Below the pieces are notes generated by a model. It was not told where the DNA came from. It ran no database searches and was given only the letters and a program-made list of their open reading frames with translations. From Trissonchulus latispiculum (taxonomy: Eukaryota; Nematoda; Enoplea; Enoplida; Ironidae), in the NCBI GenBank assembly GCA_030248195.1, contig JASAND010013007.1, positions 1 through 64,000 of the forward strand: a stretch of DNA of 64,000 bases, written 5' to 3'. Within the stretch, counting starts at the first letter, position 1. Each line of letters opens with the position of its first letter. The position numbers were made by a program, and so were the translations under genes. Below, in pieces: positions 1-12,800 of this stretch.

Positions 1-198
1 TCTCAAAATGTTCTCAATTTTTAGCTAATTTATGGACTTATAAGCTCATTTTAAGCTTAAAAATACTAATTTTTCGCTAAAAATTTTGGGATATTTTTAC
101 CTTTGGCTCGCACCCCCACTTTTCGAAGCCCCCCCCCCCCGCTTCCCCTCCCTAGGGGGTGAAGCCCCTTACACATTCAAAACCCTAAAAAATGCCAG

Positions 199-225
199 TA
201 TATATATATATATATATATATATAT
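199..225. repeat. TA microsatellite
   Basis: A run of about 13 TA units. It is mirrored at about 16335-16360 in the right arm. Surrounding sequence (100-800) is rich in C and G homopolymers and shows no supportable gene. Confidence 0.9.
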
Positions 226-839
226 TACGTCAGTCCAAATTCAAAAAATGTTTTCAAAAAATGACAATTATTTCTTTTTGGCTTCAAAAAGGGCTGAGGG
301 GGTCGGATAGGGGTAGCTGAAAGTTGGTGGAGGGAAAGTCACAAGTCTGGGGGGCAAAGGGGCTTAGAAACTTTTGGGAGGATCGCTACCAACTCCCCCT
401 CCCCCCAGGTGAAACTATGCCCTCCCCTCCCCCGAAACAGCTCCTATAAATACCCCTGACACCTATATATGGTTATCGCTTTCCGAAGTGGTGGGCTCTT
501 CTATGGCCAAAAACCCATAAATTTTCTATTCTTTCAATTTTTGTAAATCTCTGTCCCTCTCTGCTGTGCTTATTCTGGGCATGTTTTTCTAGCGCTATTT
601 TTCTTGCATGCAGTGTTAAAGGTGACTTATATTACGAAAATACGCATATTTAGTTTGAAAAAAATGCAAAAAATGAGTAAAAAAATCTCTGGCGGAGCAA
701 GAAAATTTTTTGAAAATTTGGGCTTCTCAGCGAATTTTTCAGGGCAAACTTCGATACCAAAAGGGGCACCCACTTTTATTTTGGGGGGAGGGTCGGTTAT
801 GGGGAGCCCCCCAGTAGAATAAGTTCAGCTGCCTCCTAA

Positions 840-2100
840 ATGTCTTCCCCGCGCGGCCCTGGGTTTTGTTTAGTGGGGGGTGGCCCAGGGGCGGATCCAG
901 GGGGGGTGGGGCGCCGCCCCCCCCGTCGCGATTTGAAGGTAGGAAAAATTAAGGAGAGAAAGAGGGAAAAGGGCAAAAAACACTGTTTTTTTGTGTTTTT
1001 ATTGTGTTTTCGCACACTTTTTTTTAAAAAAACACGCAAAATTTTAAAAAAACACACTAAAAAGCACACTCACATTTTCACCGGAAGGAGCGAATTTTAT
1101 ATTATTTTTAAGCCTAATTTTTTAAGTTTTTCCAAAAACTTTTGCGCCTTCGGCGCAGATATCCGCTATATATCTATGTTTTTACTTCTGTTTGTTTTCG
1201 TCTGTGCATTGGTTTTCGCGTAGCCTTCATTATTCTAAGCAACGGTGTCATTAGGGATTGTACAGGCAAAATTATTCTATGAAATTACGTTTTCAAATTC
1301 TGGAAATGACTGGAATAAAATAAACTGTCGAAAAGTAAAAGGTTTGAAGGATTTCAGACCAAAAATTTTCACAATTTTAAAAAAATTTTCAACGATTTTG
1401 GGGCTCCGCCCCCCAGACCCCCTGGTAGTGCACAACCGACGTCATCAATGCAAATATTTAACGTTCAGAATTTTCTTGAAAAAACACTAAATTGCACAGG
1501 TGAAATTTTGAAAAAACCCCGGCAAAAACTGTAAAAATTTCGCGCCGTCGGCGCGAATTTTCTGCTTTTTAACCGCATATTTATTGCATTTGCGAGGAAA
1601 AAGCTTGAAATGCATCCGATTTTTCGGAAAAAATTACCATGATTGCCTAAAAAGTCAAGAATTTTAAAAAATTTGTTCAGTTCTTCAGTATAAAAAGAAT
1701 TAAAGATCCGAAGGCCGATTTTATTGCAAAAACAAAAAATTTCTTTCACCCCCCCCCCCCACCCCCCCCCCCCCCTTTTTTGGGCTCCGCCCCCGAGGCC
1801 CCCCGCTGATGTTTTACGGCACCCCGTCACGAAATCCTGGATCCGCCAGTGGGTGGGCTCCCTCTTTTTGGGTTTCCCCCCACTCGTTCCCCTCACTTTT
1901 TTGGGCCTCCCCCCACTCACTATAAGGTGCCCAGAAAATGCCAAATTTCATGATTTTTGGTCAACAATCGTCTATTTTGGTACTAAAACTTGATTTTTGA
2001 GCACTTTTGAGCTTAGTTGTAGCAGTATACATAGAATACACGCAATTTTTTGGCCTATAAAAAACCCAGCGGCCTCCCCCCTCCAAAGAGTTCACCTCGG
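840..2100. repeat. Homopolymer-rich non-coding arm sequence
   Basis: Long C and G runs with short GC-rich patches alternate with AT-rich sequence (for example 890-930 and 1748-1815). Small inverted patches such as GCGCC..GGCGC near 1144-1156 and 1545-1556 occur. Open frames here are short, low-complexity and shared with the mirrored region 14700-15730. I see no splice-supported gene. Confidence 0.6.
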
Positions 2101-2847
2101 CAAAATTGTCTGGAATAAAGCCCACAGCTGTTTATGACATGTGTTGCACTATTTTAAGTTGTAGGCTTCCAACAATATCGTTTATGATTTTCACGTTTAT
2201 GTGTTTGTATCCTTTTTCGCCATATATACGTATAAAGCTGTATATACTCTTGTGTTATTCGCCATGGACAAGGATGGACTGGATAAGGACGTAGTGGACT
2301 GGCTTTTTAGTTCTGGCTTGGCTCAGTTGAAAGAGAATTTCCGTAAGTGTACATACGAAAGTATATATATTTGTACGTCTGGGTTATTTTAGTGGAGGTG
2401 GGGGCACCCCCTACTTTTTTGGGCGCACCTCCCCCTTTCGCCCCCCCCCCATTTTTTTGTGCTTCCACTCACCATAAGCGGTTTCAGAAAATTTTTCAGA
2501 TTTTCAAATCTCAAATATATATTTTCCGGCTTAGCAGGAATTTTGTTGTCTAAAATCGTTTATTTCGGCACTCTAACTTGATTTTTTGCCCTTTTTAGCT
2601 TAGCTACGTATATATATACAGCAATACACGTAGAAAACGGGCTATTTTTGCATACTGTTGATCCCCCTCACTTTTTGGCCCAGAGAAAAATCGGACATAC
2701 TAGCATGCGGTGTCGCGGCAGCGACCCCTATAATATGTGTGAAAAGTGGCTGGAGACAGTGTAAAATAAGCTGCGCAAAAGCTGCGCAAAATCCTGCGCA
2801 GATTTCATGTGCAAATTGTAGAACACATCGAGTTTAGTATATCTGCT

Positions 2848-3257
2848 GCATCTATCGAAAGATTTCGAGTACACAAACCTAGCAAGATTCCGCAGATTAG
2901 GCGTTTCAAAGATTTATTGGCGACATTCCGTGGAAAATTGTAGAGCTTAATAAATGGGAGGATGTCCATGGAATGTTTTGTCGCTTAAAACTGACTAAAC
3001 TAGATTCCGATAACTCGATTTAAAGACGAGGCTGTTTTATATGTATTAGATGTGTGAAACTTCACGGTTACAGGCACGGCTGGCCAGTTTCAGCTTCATC
3101 GGAGATTTTCCGTGGAATTATGAAACAGCAAAACTTAGACAGCAAGATTCCGACCGATACAGTGTTATTCCGTGGAAAATTTATAAGCCCAAACCCAGCC
3201 CACCAGTGTCTGCGGAATCTTGCTAGGTCTGTGTACTCAAAATCTTTTGATAGATGC
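2848..3257. repeat. MITE-like unit with about 48-bp terminal inverted repeats
   Basis: The segment 2848-2895 (starting GCATCTATCGAAAGATTT) is repeated in inverse orientation at 3210-3257, with few mismatches. The 410-bp unit contains further partial inverted matches around TTCCGTGGAAAA. It has no coding capacity and lies in an intron of the left-arm gene. A mirrored copy lies at about 13320-13740. No target-site duplication could be assigned by eye. Confidence 0.6.
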
Positions 3258-3520
3258 CTGTGGATTTCAGCCCCGTATCACTTACCGTTAAAAAGTTACG
3301 CCCCGGACCGGTTATGGCGGCGATGTTTTTTTCCGGTTTCTCCTATTTGATGGTTGTATTGTACATAATGTTCTCCGCTTTCACGTGATCTGCAGCGGTG
3401 GGCCAACCTCAAAGGCTATAGGGTCTAGTAGTACCCTCTAAAGAATTTAAGAATCGCTACTTTTTTGTCGCCGCAGCTGCGCCACAGTGCCACAGTGGCG
3501 CCGCAAAGTCGGCTCACAGC

Positions 3521-3830
3521 GACTTCCAAGAACACCATATAGGGCTGTGCAGAGCCTCTCAAAACTTTGTCCATAGGGGTTTTCAAGGTGCCCAGCTCAT
3601 TTCCGGTGTCCGTTTTGCCGTCCGACCCACCCATTTTGCTGGGCTGGTTCCACTTTGCTGTCGGGAGGGTCAAGTCGGTACCGACTTCCAAGAACACCTA
3701 TAGGACTGTGCATGGCCTCTCAAAACTTTGTCCATGAGGTTTTCTGGTGCGCCCAGCTCATTCCCGAGTCCGTTTCTGCCGTCCGACCCACCTAATTTGC
3801 TGGACTGGCTCCACTTTGCCGTTTGAAGGG
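3521..3830. repeat. Tandem repeat, about 162-bp period, two copies
   Basis: Copies start at GACTTCCAAGAACACC (3521 and 3683) and share the phrases TCTCAAAACTTTGTCCAT and GTCCGACCCACC. The same pair occurs in reverse at about 12740-13075. Apparent open frames across it reflect the repeat, not a gene. Confidence 0.8.
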
Positions 3831-3849
3831 TAAATTGGGTAGGGGGTCA

Positions 3850-4190
3850 AGTGGTCAAAAAGTCGTCATAGAATGACGTGTCATAGAACTGCATGCTCAA
3901 AGTGGCTGTAGAGTGCTGTGGTAGGGTTGGGGTGGGGACTGCAGTGATTTTGGGTCAAAAATAAAATTTTTCAAAAGTGGTCAAATTTGGTACCAAATGA
4001 AAGTTCCGTGTCGAACTGAGCTACTTTTGTCATAGAAGTGCGTGCCTAAAGTGGCTGTAGAGGGTTGTGGTGGGGTGAGGGTGGGACTTAGGCGATTTTG
4101 GGTCAAAAATTAAAATTTTCAAAAGTGGTCAAATTTCGAGTCAAATGAAGGCCCGCATCGGTCCGAATAACTTTCGCCATAGAACCACCC
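3850..4190. repeat. Tandem repeat, about 135-bp period
   Basis: Two to three copies of a unit containing CATAGAA, GTGGCTGTAGAG, TTTTGGGTCAAAAAT and AAAAGTGGTCAAATTT. The unit is mirrored at about 12400-12730. It is non-coding and followed at 4305-4345 by a TA-rich microsatellite. Confidence 0.75.
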
Positions 4191-6783
4191 ACCCAAACTT
4201 GCTGTGTCGGATTTATATGTACTTGCTTTCTCAACCTGAATTTAAACGACAGACATAGGCCCAACACACATATTATCCCCGTTTGTAGGGAGCATTTTTG
4301 TTACTTGTATATATATATATATATATATATTTTTATATATATATACGTACAAATGATATCTCTGTCTGGATTGCAGGCGGTTTGGCTCTCAATGGAAACT
4401 GTCTCGTTGGGCGTTCGATACTGTTTCATCGGTTGAGCCAGGTCAATCAGTTGCTTTGGTTGCTCCCAGAAATTTAGCTGATTTACTTGGCGTTAACCTT
4501 ATGACAGCTGCGAAAATATACAAAGCAATGCAGAATCTCCCATCGGACGCCTCCAACCAGGCCGGTTCTGCAGCAGTCAATGATGCAGTCGCCAATGATG
4601 CTGAAGCGCTGCCGGTATTGATATTTATTTAGTTTTTACTTTATTGAAGCAGTATAAATCCTGGCATTTTTAGTCATGTCTAGATTTAGGCAAAACATAG
4701 GTTAATCTGCTGTAAAATAAAAGTTTGCATGTTTTTGTTGCAAAACCTTCGGTATATATAAATATATAACCTAAAAATCCTGGCGACAGCAAAAATTTCG
4801 ATAGTGATTTCGGAGAGAAGTCGCTGTTTTGGTTGAAAACCGATGATTTTTCAAACAAAGAATGGTCATATCCAGGGTTTTTTGTCGCGGACAAGTGCAT
4901 TTTTTGCATTTTGAAAAAAATGTGTGCATTTTAGAAAATTGTTTATTTTGAACTATAACGTACATTTTTGGCCGTAAATTTGTATCCTACGTATTTTTGG
5001 CTTTAACTGGAACTTTACACTTTATATAGCTGATGTTTTAATCATGACTTTAGATCTTAACTTCGGTTAGCACACGTGTATACTGATATTTACGCAAAAT
5101 GCATGAATTAACTAACAAATTAACGTATATATAGGTGTTTTGCTTTGACATCTGCCATGCAGTGAACTTATTAACTATATATATACATATACACAAGCTG
5201 CAAATTGTGAAGAACATAAAGTAAACTAAAAGTAAAGTAAAGTAAAGTAACACATCATAAAGTAAGTGTCCATGAAGAGAATGTTTGAAATTTGTTCTAA
5301 TTCTTTCTGAAAGTTTGTGCTTTGGCCTAGAATGTGCAATATATTTAAAAGAATTTTTGGATTCTTTTTTGTGCAAAGAATTAACGTTTTGTAAAACCGG
5401 GATTTTGTTGCAAAACAAGACCGTCTTCAACTTTGGAGGTGACCCCCTCTACCCCCTTATAATTTCAGTAATTCCCACATGGTCCGGGGTCCTGTTAAAG
5501 CCAGTGAGGGGGGTTGAAGTTATGATAACTTAACGCCTCAAAGCGGTCGTCAGTAGAGCAAGATGGGTCTCGACCGCCAGGTGGAACTTTACCGCTGAAG
5601 CCATTTTTCCCATTGGGGCATAATCATCGTCGACCCCTACTCCTCACACCCGATATTCAGAGTGATTTCTTACGCTGACGTTTCACGCCCAGACAGGTCT
5701 AAAGGTTCGTCGTCCACTCCCAGAAACCCTCACGTACTCAAAATTCTCAGTGTCAACTCCATCTACCCGGGTTGCAGCTCAAGTGCTCCATCCAAATGTT
5801 TCTGGGTAAGTAAAATCTTCTTTTCAAGGTATGTATTATATTTACTGAAATCTTGCTTCTCGTAGTTAGGCTACATAATGTATATAGTAGGCTAACATTC
5901 AATAACATATTATTCATTTCATATTATGCCTGCTTCATAACATTATTATTATTATTGGTTGGTTGTTAGCACAGACATTATTATTACTACCTATAGCATA
6001 TGTATTTATGTAGATAGGGATGTAGGTTTTTGTGAGAAGACTTCTCAAAAACCGACTAAAAATGGGTAGATTCCCTCAGTGAGAAGCGGGAAAAGGGCAG
6101 ATTCTCTCGTCCAGCGAGGGAAAAGGGACATTTGCATAGTCAGCGATTTTTTACCAAAAATTGATCATTCTTCTGCAAATTTTGATGATGTTTTCAAAAA
6201 ATTTTTAAAAATCGTTGAGAAATCTTAATTTTTTACTAATTTTTTGCCAAAAATGTTTAAAATTCGCAAATTTTTCTGATTTCGGCGCAGACCCCTGTAA
6301 ATTTTGAAATTTTCAGGGGCAGACCCTTGGCCGAGCTCAGGGCAGAGAGACTTTCCTGCAAAATCCGACCCCGTATTAATGCATGGCCACATGCATATCC
6401 TGGTTTGCTGTGCTTTGCATGTAAGGTACTGTGATGGTCTTCGTCGTGTTAATGTCGTTGTGATTTCTCTGTGCTTGTCCCATATGCCATTGTGAACCGG
6501 CTTTTACCCACCCACACAATGGCTCGTCTCGGTGGGCCATTTTTGTTCCCGACTTTGCAGTTTAGCTTCACGTTTTGTTTGCCTAGGTTGATATTTCGAC
6601 GCTGCCTGCATGTGAATCCAGGGATGAGGGCTATGCCTCAGCAGGTGTTCTTCATTGCCCATGTATTTGGGGCCCGCATGTCTCCGTTGGTCCAGAAGCG
6701 TCATCTTGCACGTAGTCTTGGGCCAGACTTCTCCGGTGATGGATAACAGGTAAGTGTAATACGAGAGATTGTGGGTCGTGTGC

Positions 6784-6791
6784 ATATATAT

Positions 6792-6876
<85 letters not shown>
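6784..6876. repeat. Long TA microsatellite, left arm
   Basis: About 45 TA units in the intron after exon 4 of the left-arm gene. It is mirrored at 9780-9856. Such tracts can extrude as cruciforms and are hard to assemble. Confidence 0.9.
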
Positions 6877-6878
<2 letters not shown>

Positions 6879-8235
6879 GGACACATATGAATGTTTAAGT
6901 GCCAAACTATAAGCCATATTTTCAAATTGGCTTGTCTTCTCCTGATTTTTTCTCTGGCTGAGCTAGTACATTCAATGCTTAAATACATAAAATTGTTTCT
7001 TATTCAAATGTTGACACTTTATGTACATCATCAATGCTTTGGGAGTTGTAGATAGGCCATCTTCCCAATGTTTAAATGTCTTAAATATATTCAAACCCAT
7101 ATGAACCATAACGTATGTATAACTGCCTGTTTTCTTTATATTTTCACGCCGACTGCCAGTTAGTGGTGACGTGTCGACAGTGGAGGTGATGGGTCACCAG
7201 GTCGCCACTTCCAGTGATAGATCCAAGGATCGATCGTCCAGTGCTTCACGGAATCTACCAAGCATGGCCGGCGACGCCATGGTTTTTGACAGGTTAGGTT
7301 TGGGCGCCGCACCGAATTCGTGTCGCGTCCGTGTACATACACAGGCGCACAATTGCACATTGTTAAGTACGCTCAAATACGGTGATTCGTGTATGAATTA
7401 AAGAAATATGAAATGCGGCGCGCGTCATTTTTTTACGGGGAGAAGAGCCCCCTTCAATTTTCAAAATCTTCTAGCTTGCACAGTAGGGGCCTTTACCAGT
7501 CTATTTCGGTTCCAATTGAAAGACATTTTTGAGAATGTCGTCGAGAATGGCATTTTGAGGTTGTCACGATCATTATAGTTTGAAGCATGTACCAGCTTTG
7601 TTTACCTCTTTTGGTTGGTATTGCAACCTGATCCTGACACTGGAATTCCACTCGACTCACAAATATCTGTTCAATGCAATTTTCGATGGTCTCCTGTAAT
7701 ACATTAAAGCCTGAATGAGACATGGTATCTATCTCAGAATGTTTGACGATCTGATACAGTTTTGTTAAATTGCCTTTTCGAAATAATGAATGAAACAAAT
7801 GGTTGGTTTTTATAGACACAAATAATCAAATTGTCATATTGAGTAGTCATGTCATAACTTCCCAGTATGTATTTTGTAGAAATGATAATATCTGCGTATC
7901 TAATTTGCTTAAATTTAGAATAAATACACTGTTGAAATTTCTATCCATGAAAGAAATGCAATCAATCTTTTCATTAGAATGATAATTATCATCTGGAAAA
8001 TTTTTTTGAAAGTCATATGTTGATGAATTTTTTTCGAGGTACTTCCAGTCATCATTGAATTTTTTGTGGTAGTCGTCCGTGTGCACAACTCTGTCTCCTC
8101 GCCTGTTATTACACTTGGAAATACACACCTGATGTTAGCATATCTGGGATACATACACGTGTCATACCTCATACATACAAGTAGACTTTACACTGAATCT
8201 TTTGCGCTCCCCCCCAGCCCTAACTTTTGATTTTT

Positions 8236-8350
8236 TACCAATAACTGTAACATTTTGTATGTGTGCATATTGGAGGGTGATGAATTCAAAAATTTTATAA
8301 TTTAAAAATTTTTTAAAAAATTTAAAATTTTAGAGTGGGAAGGGAGGATC
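8236..8350. other. Palindrome loop with AT-rich hairpin
   Basis: This is the only sequence between the paired arms. It contains alternating A and T runs around 8298-8332, with TTTTTTAAAAAA self-complementary at 8309-8320, so the loop itself can fold. There is no gene. Confidence 0.7.
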
Positions 8351-8355
8351 AAAAA

Positions 8356-8564
8356 TCAAAAGTTAGTGCTGGCGAGGGGAAAGCGCAAAGGATCCGTTAC
8401 AGTTTCGTACATTTTGTTTCTGTGACAAAGCGGTGGTCGTGCATTAATGTTTTTCGGAAAACCCGGGATCCCAATACACAGTCCAGAGCTGCTTCGTCTA
8501 AGGTCAATTAGTAATAACAAGTAAGGGATGGGGTTATTGTGCCCACCATGAACGACCCCTCCCT
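8356..8564 (-). CDS. Possible terminal exon next to the palindrome centre
   Basis: On the minus strand a TTTTTTGCAG acceptor is followed by an open frame of about 69 codons ending in TGA at 8356-8358, right at the loop. The sequence is not low-complexity (segments such as GIPGFPKNINARPP). It lies just downstream of exon 6 of the right-arm gene, but the splice phase does not match: exon 6 ends in phase 0 and this frame starts in phase 1. It is therefore either a mis-phased relic or a chance frame. The mirrored left-arm sequence is not open. I recognise no domain. Confidence 0.25.
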
Positions 8565-8816
8565 CTGCAAAAAAGGGGTGCCCCATTTGGTAACAAATTT
8601 ACCTCAGAAAAATTCGCTCAGCATGCCAAACTTTCAAAAAATTTTCCGAATTGTGGAAGGGAACATGAACCCCCCCGCCATGAAAAAAATTAATTGCAGC
8701 TTTCTGCTGCTGAGATAAAACAGCAATGTATTTATTCTAAATTTAAGCTTAAATTAAATACACAAATGTGCGTTCACAAAATACATACTAGGAAGTTAAA
8801 AGTTGACACGACTTAC

Positions 8817-9776
8817 CAGCCGTTGTTCGTTAGTTGGCATGCCGTGTAAAACAGCCAGCTTTGTTTCATTCTGTTGTTTGAAAAACGGAGATTTTGCTTC
8901 ATTACGTATCAGGTCGTCAAACATTCTGAGATAGGCCACCATGTCTCCGTTCAGACTTTGAAGCGTTACAGGGCATCGGAAATTGCGACTGAACAGATGT
9001 TTGTAGTCAGGTGGAATTCCAGTGTCAGGATCAGGTTTGGCACCTGGCTAAAAGAAGGCAACAAAACTAATTTTGTACGTAATATAATGATCCGGACGAC
9101 TACTCAAAACATTCTCACATTCTCGACGACATTCTCAAAAATGTCTCAATTTAGGTTAAAAATAGACTAGTAAAAATTCTATTGCGAAGCTGGAAGATTT
9201 TTGAAAATTGGTCTCTCCCGTAAAAAATAACCTGCACCGCATTTCATATTTCTTTAATTCATACACGAATCACCGTATTTGAGCGTACTAGCTAATGTGC
9301 AATTGTGCACATATATGTATGTACACAGACACGTACAAGATTAGATACAACACCCAAACTAACCGCATCAAAACTCATATGGCGTCGCCGGCGTTGCTTG
9401 GCAGATTCGGCGAAACACTGGACGATCGATCCTTAGATCTATCACTGGAAGTGGCGACCTGGCCTTGACCGCTCGCACTGTCATTTAGAATACTACTAGC
9501 AGCAGTCGAGGTATCCTGGAAACAAACAGTTATACATACGATGCCGCATATAGGACTAATTATATTTAAGACATTTAAGCATTGGGAAGATGGCCTATCT
9601 ACAACTCCCAAAGCATTAATGATGTACATAAAGTGTCATCGGTAACCCAAGAAACAATTTTATGTATTTAAGCATTGAATGTACTAGCTCAGCCAGAAAA
9701 AAATCAGAGGGGGCAAGCCATTTGAATATGTAACTGTCGTTTTGGCCTTAAGCATTCATATGTGTCCATTATATAT

Positions 9777-9859
<83 letters not shown>

Positions 9860-12800
9860 TGTATATATATATGCACACGACCAGTCGCTCATGTTGCATA
9901 CCTGTTGTCCATCACCAGAGAAGTCTGGCAGACTTCGTGCAAGACTGTTGCTTCTGGACGGAGGAGACGGCGCCACAGATACATCTATAATGCGGGAGCC
10001 TGCTGAAACATTGCCGTCATCATTGGATTCACGGCCGACAGCATCAGAGCGCAACTAAACAAACAAAACGTGAAAGCTAAACTGCAAGGGTCCGGATCCC
10101 CCTGGCCCGCCCCGGACAGGCCATTGTGTGGATAGGTAAAAGCCAGTTCACAATGGCGCATAGGACAAGCACAAGAGAAGTCACAACCACAGCAACACGA
10201 TGAAGACGATCACACTACGGCACAAAGCACAGCAAATAGTATATACATGTATACATGCATTAATACGGGGTCGGATTCTGGGGAGGGTCCTCTACCCCGA
10301 CCTCGGCCAAGGGTCTGCCCCTGAAAAATTCCAAAATTTTAAGGGGGTCTGCCCCGAAATAAGAAAAAATTGCGAATTTTAAACATTTTTGGCCAAAAAT
10401 TAGTAAAAAATTAAGATTTGTAACGATTTTTAAGAAATTTTTTGAAAACATCGCTAAAATTTGCAAAGAATGATCAATTTTTGGTAAAAATCGCTGACGG
10501 GGCTATCCTTTTCCCTCGCTGGACGAGAGGGTCTGCCCTTTTTTCCTTCTCACTGAGGGGGTCTACCTGTTTTTTGTCGGTTTGGGGGGGGGTCTGCACC
10601 ACCCCACGTTATCCTATGCATGTATATATATAAATAATAATAATAATAATGCAATGCTAATAATAATAATAATAATAATAATGTTATGAAGCGAATAATA
10701 TGAAATGAATAATATGTTATTGAATGTTAGCCTGCTATATACATTATGTCGCCTAACTACGAGAAGCCAGATTTCAGTAAATATAATACATACCTTGAAA
10801 AGAAGATTTTACTTACCCGGGAACGGCGAGATTGCGGTACAACCGGAGTAGATGGAGTTGACTGAGCCCGAGGAGTACGTGAGTTTCTGGGAGTGGACGA
10901 CGAACCTTGAACCTGTCTGGGCGTGGGCGTCGGCGTAGGAATCATCTGAATATCGGGTGAGGGGATAGGGGTCGACGATGGTCCGGTATGGGAAGCATGG
11001 CTCGGTGTAGAAGGTCCACCAGCATCGGGAACCCGCCTCTTCTGACGACGCTTGGAAACCTGAAATTATCATAACCTGAAATCAAGTCACTGGCGGATAC
11101 AGGACTTCGCGACGGGGGTGCGGTCGCCCGCGGGGATAGGAGGGTAGGGGGGTCCGCCTCCAAAAGTTGAAGACAGTCTTTGTTTTGCAACAAAATCGGT
11201 TTTACAAAACGTTAATTCTTTGCAATTTAAAGACCCGGAGAATCTTTTAATGTATTGCACATTCTAGGCCAAAACGGAAACTTTCGAAGAAAATTCGGAC
11301 AAATTTCAAACATTCTCTTCATGGACACTTACTTTAATGTGTTTACTTTACTTTACTTTACTTTTAGTTTACTTTATGTTCTTCACAATTTTTAGCTTGT
11401 GTATATGTATATATATAGTTAATAAGTTCACTGCATAGCAGATGTCAAAACCCGACACCTATATATACGTTAATTTGTTTGTTAGTCATGCATTTGCGTA
11501 AATATCAGTATACACGTGTGCTAACCAGTTAAGATCTAAAGTCATGATTAAAACATCAACTATATAAAGTGTGGGATTCCAGTTAAAGCCAAAAATACGT
11601 AGGATACAAATTTACGGCCAAAAATGTACGTTATAGTTCAAAATAAGCAATTTTCTAAAATGCACACATTTTTTCCAAAATGCAAAAAATGCACACTTGT
11701 CCGCGACAAAAAACCCTGGATATGACCATTCTTTGTTTGAAAAATCATCGGTTTTCAACCAAAACAGCGACTTCTCTCCGAAATCACCTATCGAAATTTT
11801 TGCTGTCGCCCGGGATTTTTAGGTTATATATTTATATATACCGAAGGTTTTTTGACAAAAACATGCAAACTTTATTTTACAGCAGATTAACCTATGTTTT
11901 GCCTAAATCTAGACATGACTAAAAATGCCCAGTTTATACTGCTTCAATAGTAAAAACTAAATAAATATCAATACCGGCAGCGCTTCAGCATCATTGGCGA
12001 CTGCATCATTGACTGCTGCAGAACCGGCCTGGTTGGAGGCGTCCGATGGGAGATTCTGCATTGCTTTGTATATTTTCGCAGCTGTCATAAGGTTAACGCC
12101 AAGTAAATCAGCTAAATTTCTGGGAGCAACCAAAGCAACTGATTGACCTGGCTCAACCGATGAAACAGTATCGAACGCCCAACGAACGGTTTCCATTGAG
12201 GGCAAACCGCCTGCAATACAGACAAGATATCATTTGTACGTATATATATATAAGTATATATATATATATATATACAAGTAACAAAAATGCTCCGCACAAA
12301 CGGGGATAATATGTGTGTTGGGCCTATGTCTGTCGTTTAAATTCCGGTTGAGAAAGCAAGTATATAAATCCGACACAGCAAGTTTGGGTGGGTGGTTCTA
12401 TGGCGAAAGTTGTTCAGTTCGATGCGGGCCTTCATTTGACTCGAAATTTGACCACTTTTGAAAATTTTAATTTTTGACCCAAAATCGCCTAAGTCCCCAC
12501 CCCACCCCACCACAGCCCTCTACAGCCACTTTAGGCACGCACTTCTATGACAAAAGTTGCTCAGTTCGATGCGGGCTTTCATTTGGTACCAAATTTGACC
12601 ACTTTTGAAAAATTTTATTTTTGACCCAAAATCACCTAAGTCCCCACCCCCACCCTACCACAGCACTCTACAGCCACTTTGAGCATGCAATTCTATGACA
12701 CGTCATTCTATGACGACTTTTTGACCACTTGACCCCCTACCCAATTTACCCTTCAAACGGCAAAGTGGAGCCAGTCCAGCAAATTGGGTGGGTCGGACGG

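Larger units (their letters stand above)
2264..7760 (+). pseudogene. Decayed left-arm copy of the SAM-like/STP-rich gene
   Basis: This is the mirror copy of the right-arm gene. Exon 1 (2264-2342, ATG in a GCCATGG context, donor GTAAGT) is identical to the right arm. Exon 2 (4377-4614) is 238 nt instead of 236 because of two single-base insertions and shifts frame inside the SAM-like segment. Exon 3 (about 5525-5810) and exon 4 (about 6586-6747, with an in-frame TAA just before its donor) match the right copy at only roughly 70-75 percent by eye. Exon 5 (about 7150-7300) and exon 6 (about 7630-7757) are recognisable, but exon 6 has stops. Splice sites largely survive. This copy cannot make the protein its partner predicts. 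What is unusual is that the introns between the inner exons are better conserved than the exons themselves. Confidence 0.75.
1..8235 (+). repeat. Left arm of giant palindrome
   Basis: The reverse complement of this stretch reappears at about 8351-16563 with the same order of landmarks: TA microsatellites, a SAM-like gene, tandem blocks and a MITE-like unit. Matching points are 2264 with 14319, 4614 with 11975 and 8221 with 8365, which put the centre near 8293. The arms are not copies of one read: they differ by substitutions and many indels. The outer part (1-4700) is nearly identical, while 5500-8200 is clearly more diverged. The arm is cut by the window edge, so its true outer end is unknown. 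Confidence 0.93.

Noticed and set aside
1465..1993. Long open frames rich in Pro and Gly
   Set aside because: They come from C and G runs and exist on both strands of both palindrome arms.
6504..6988. Frames with long IYIYIY runs
   Set aside because: Translation of the TA microsatellite.
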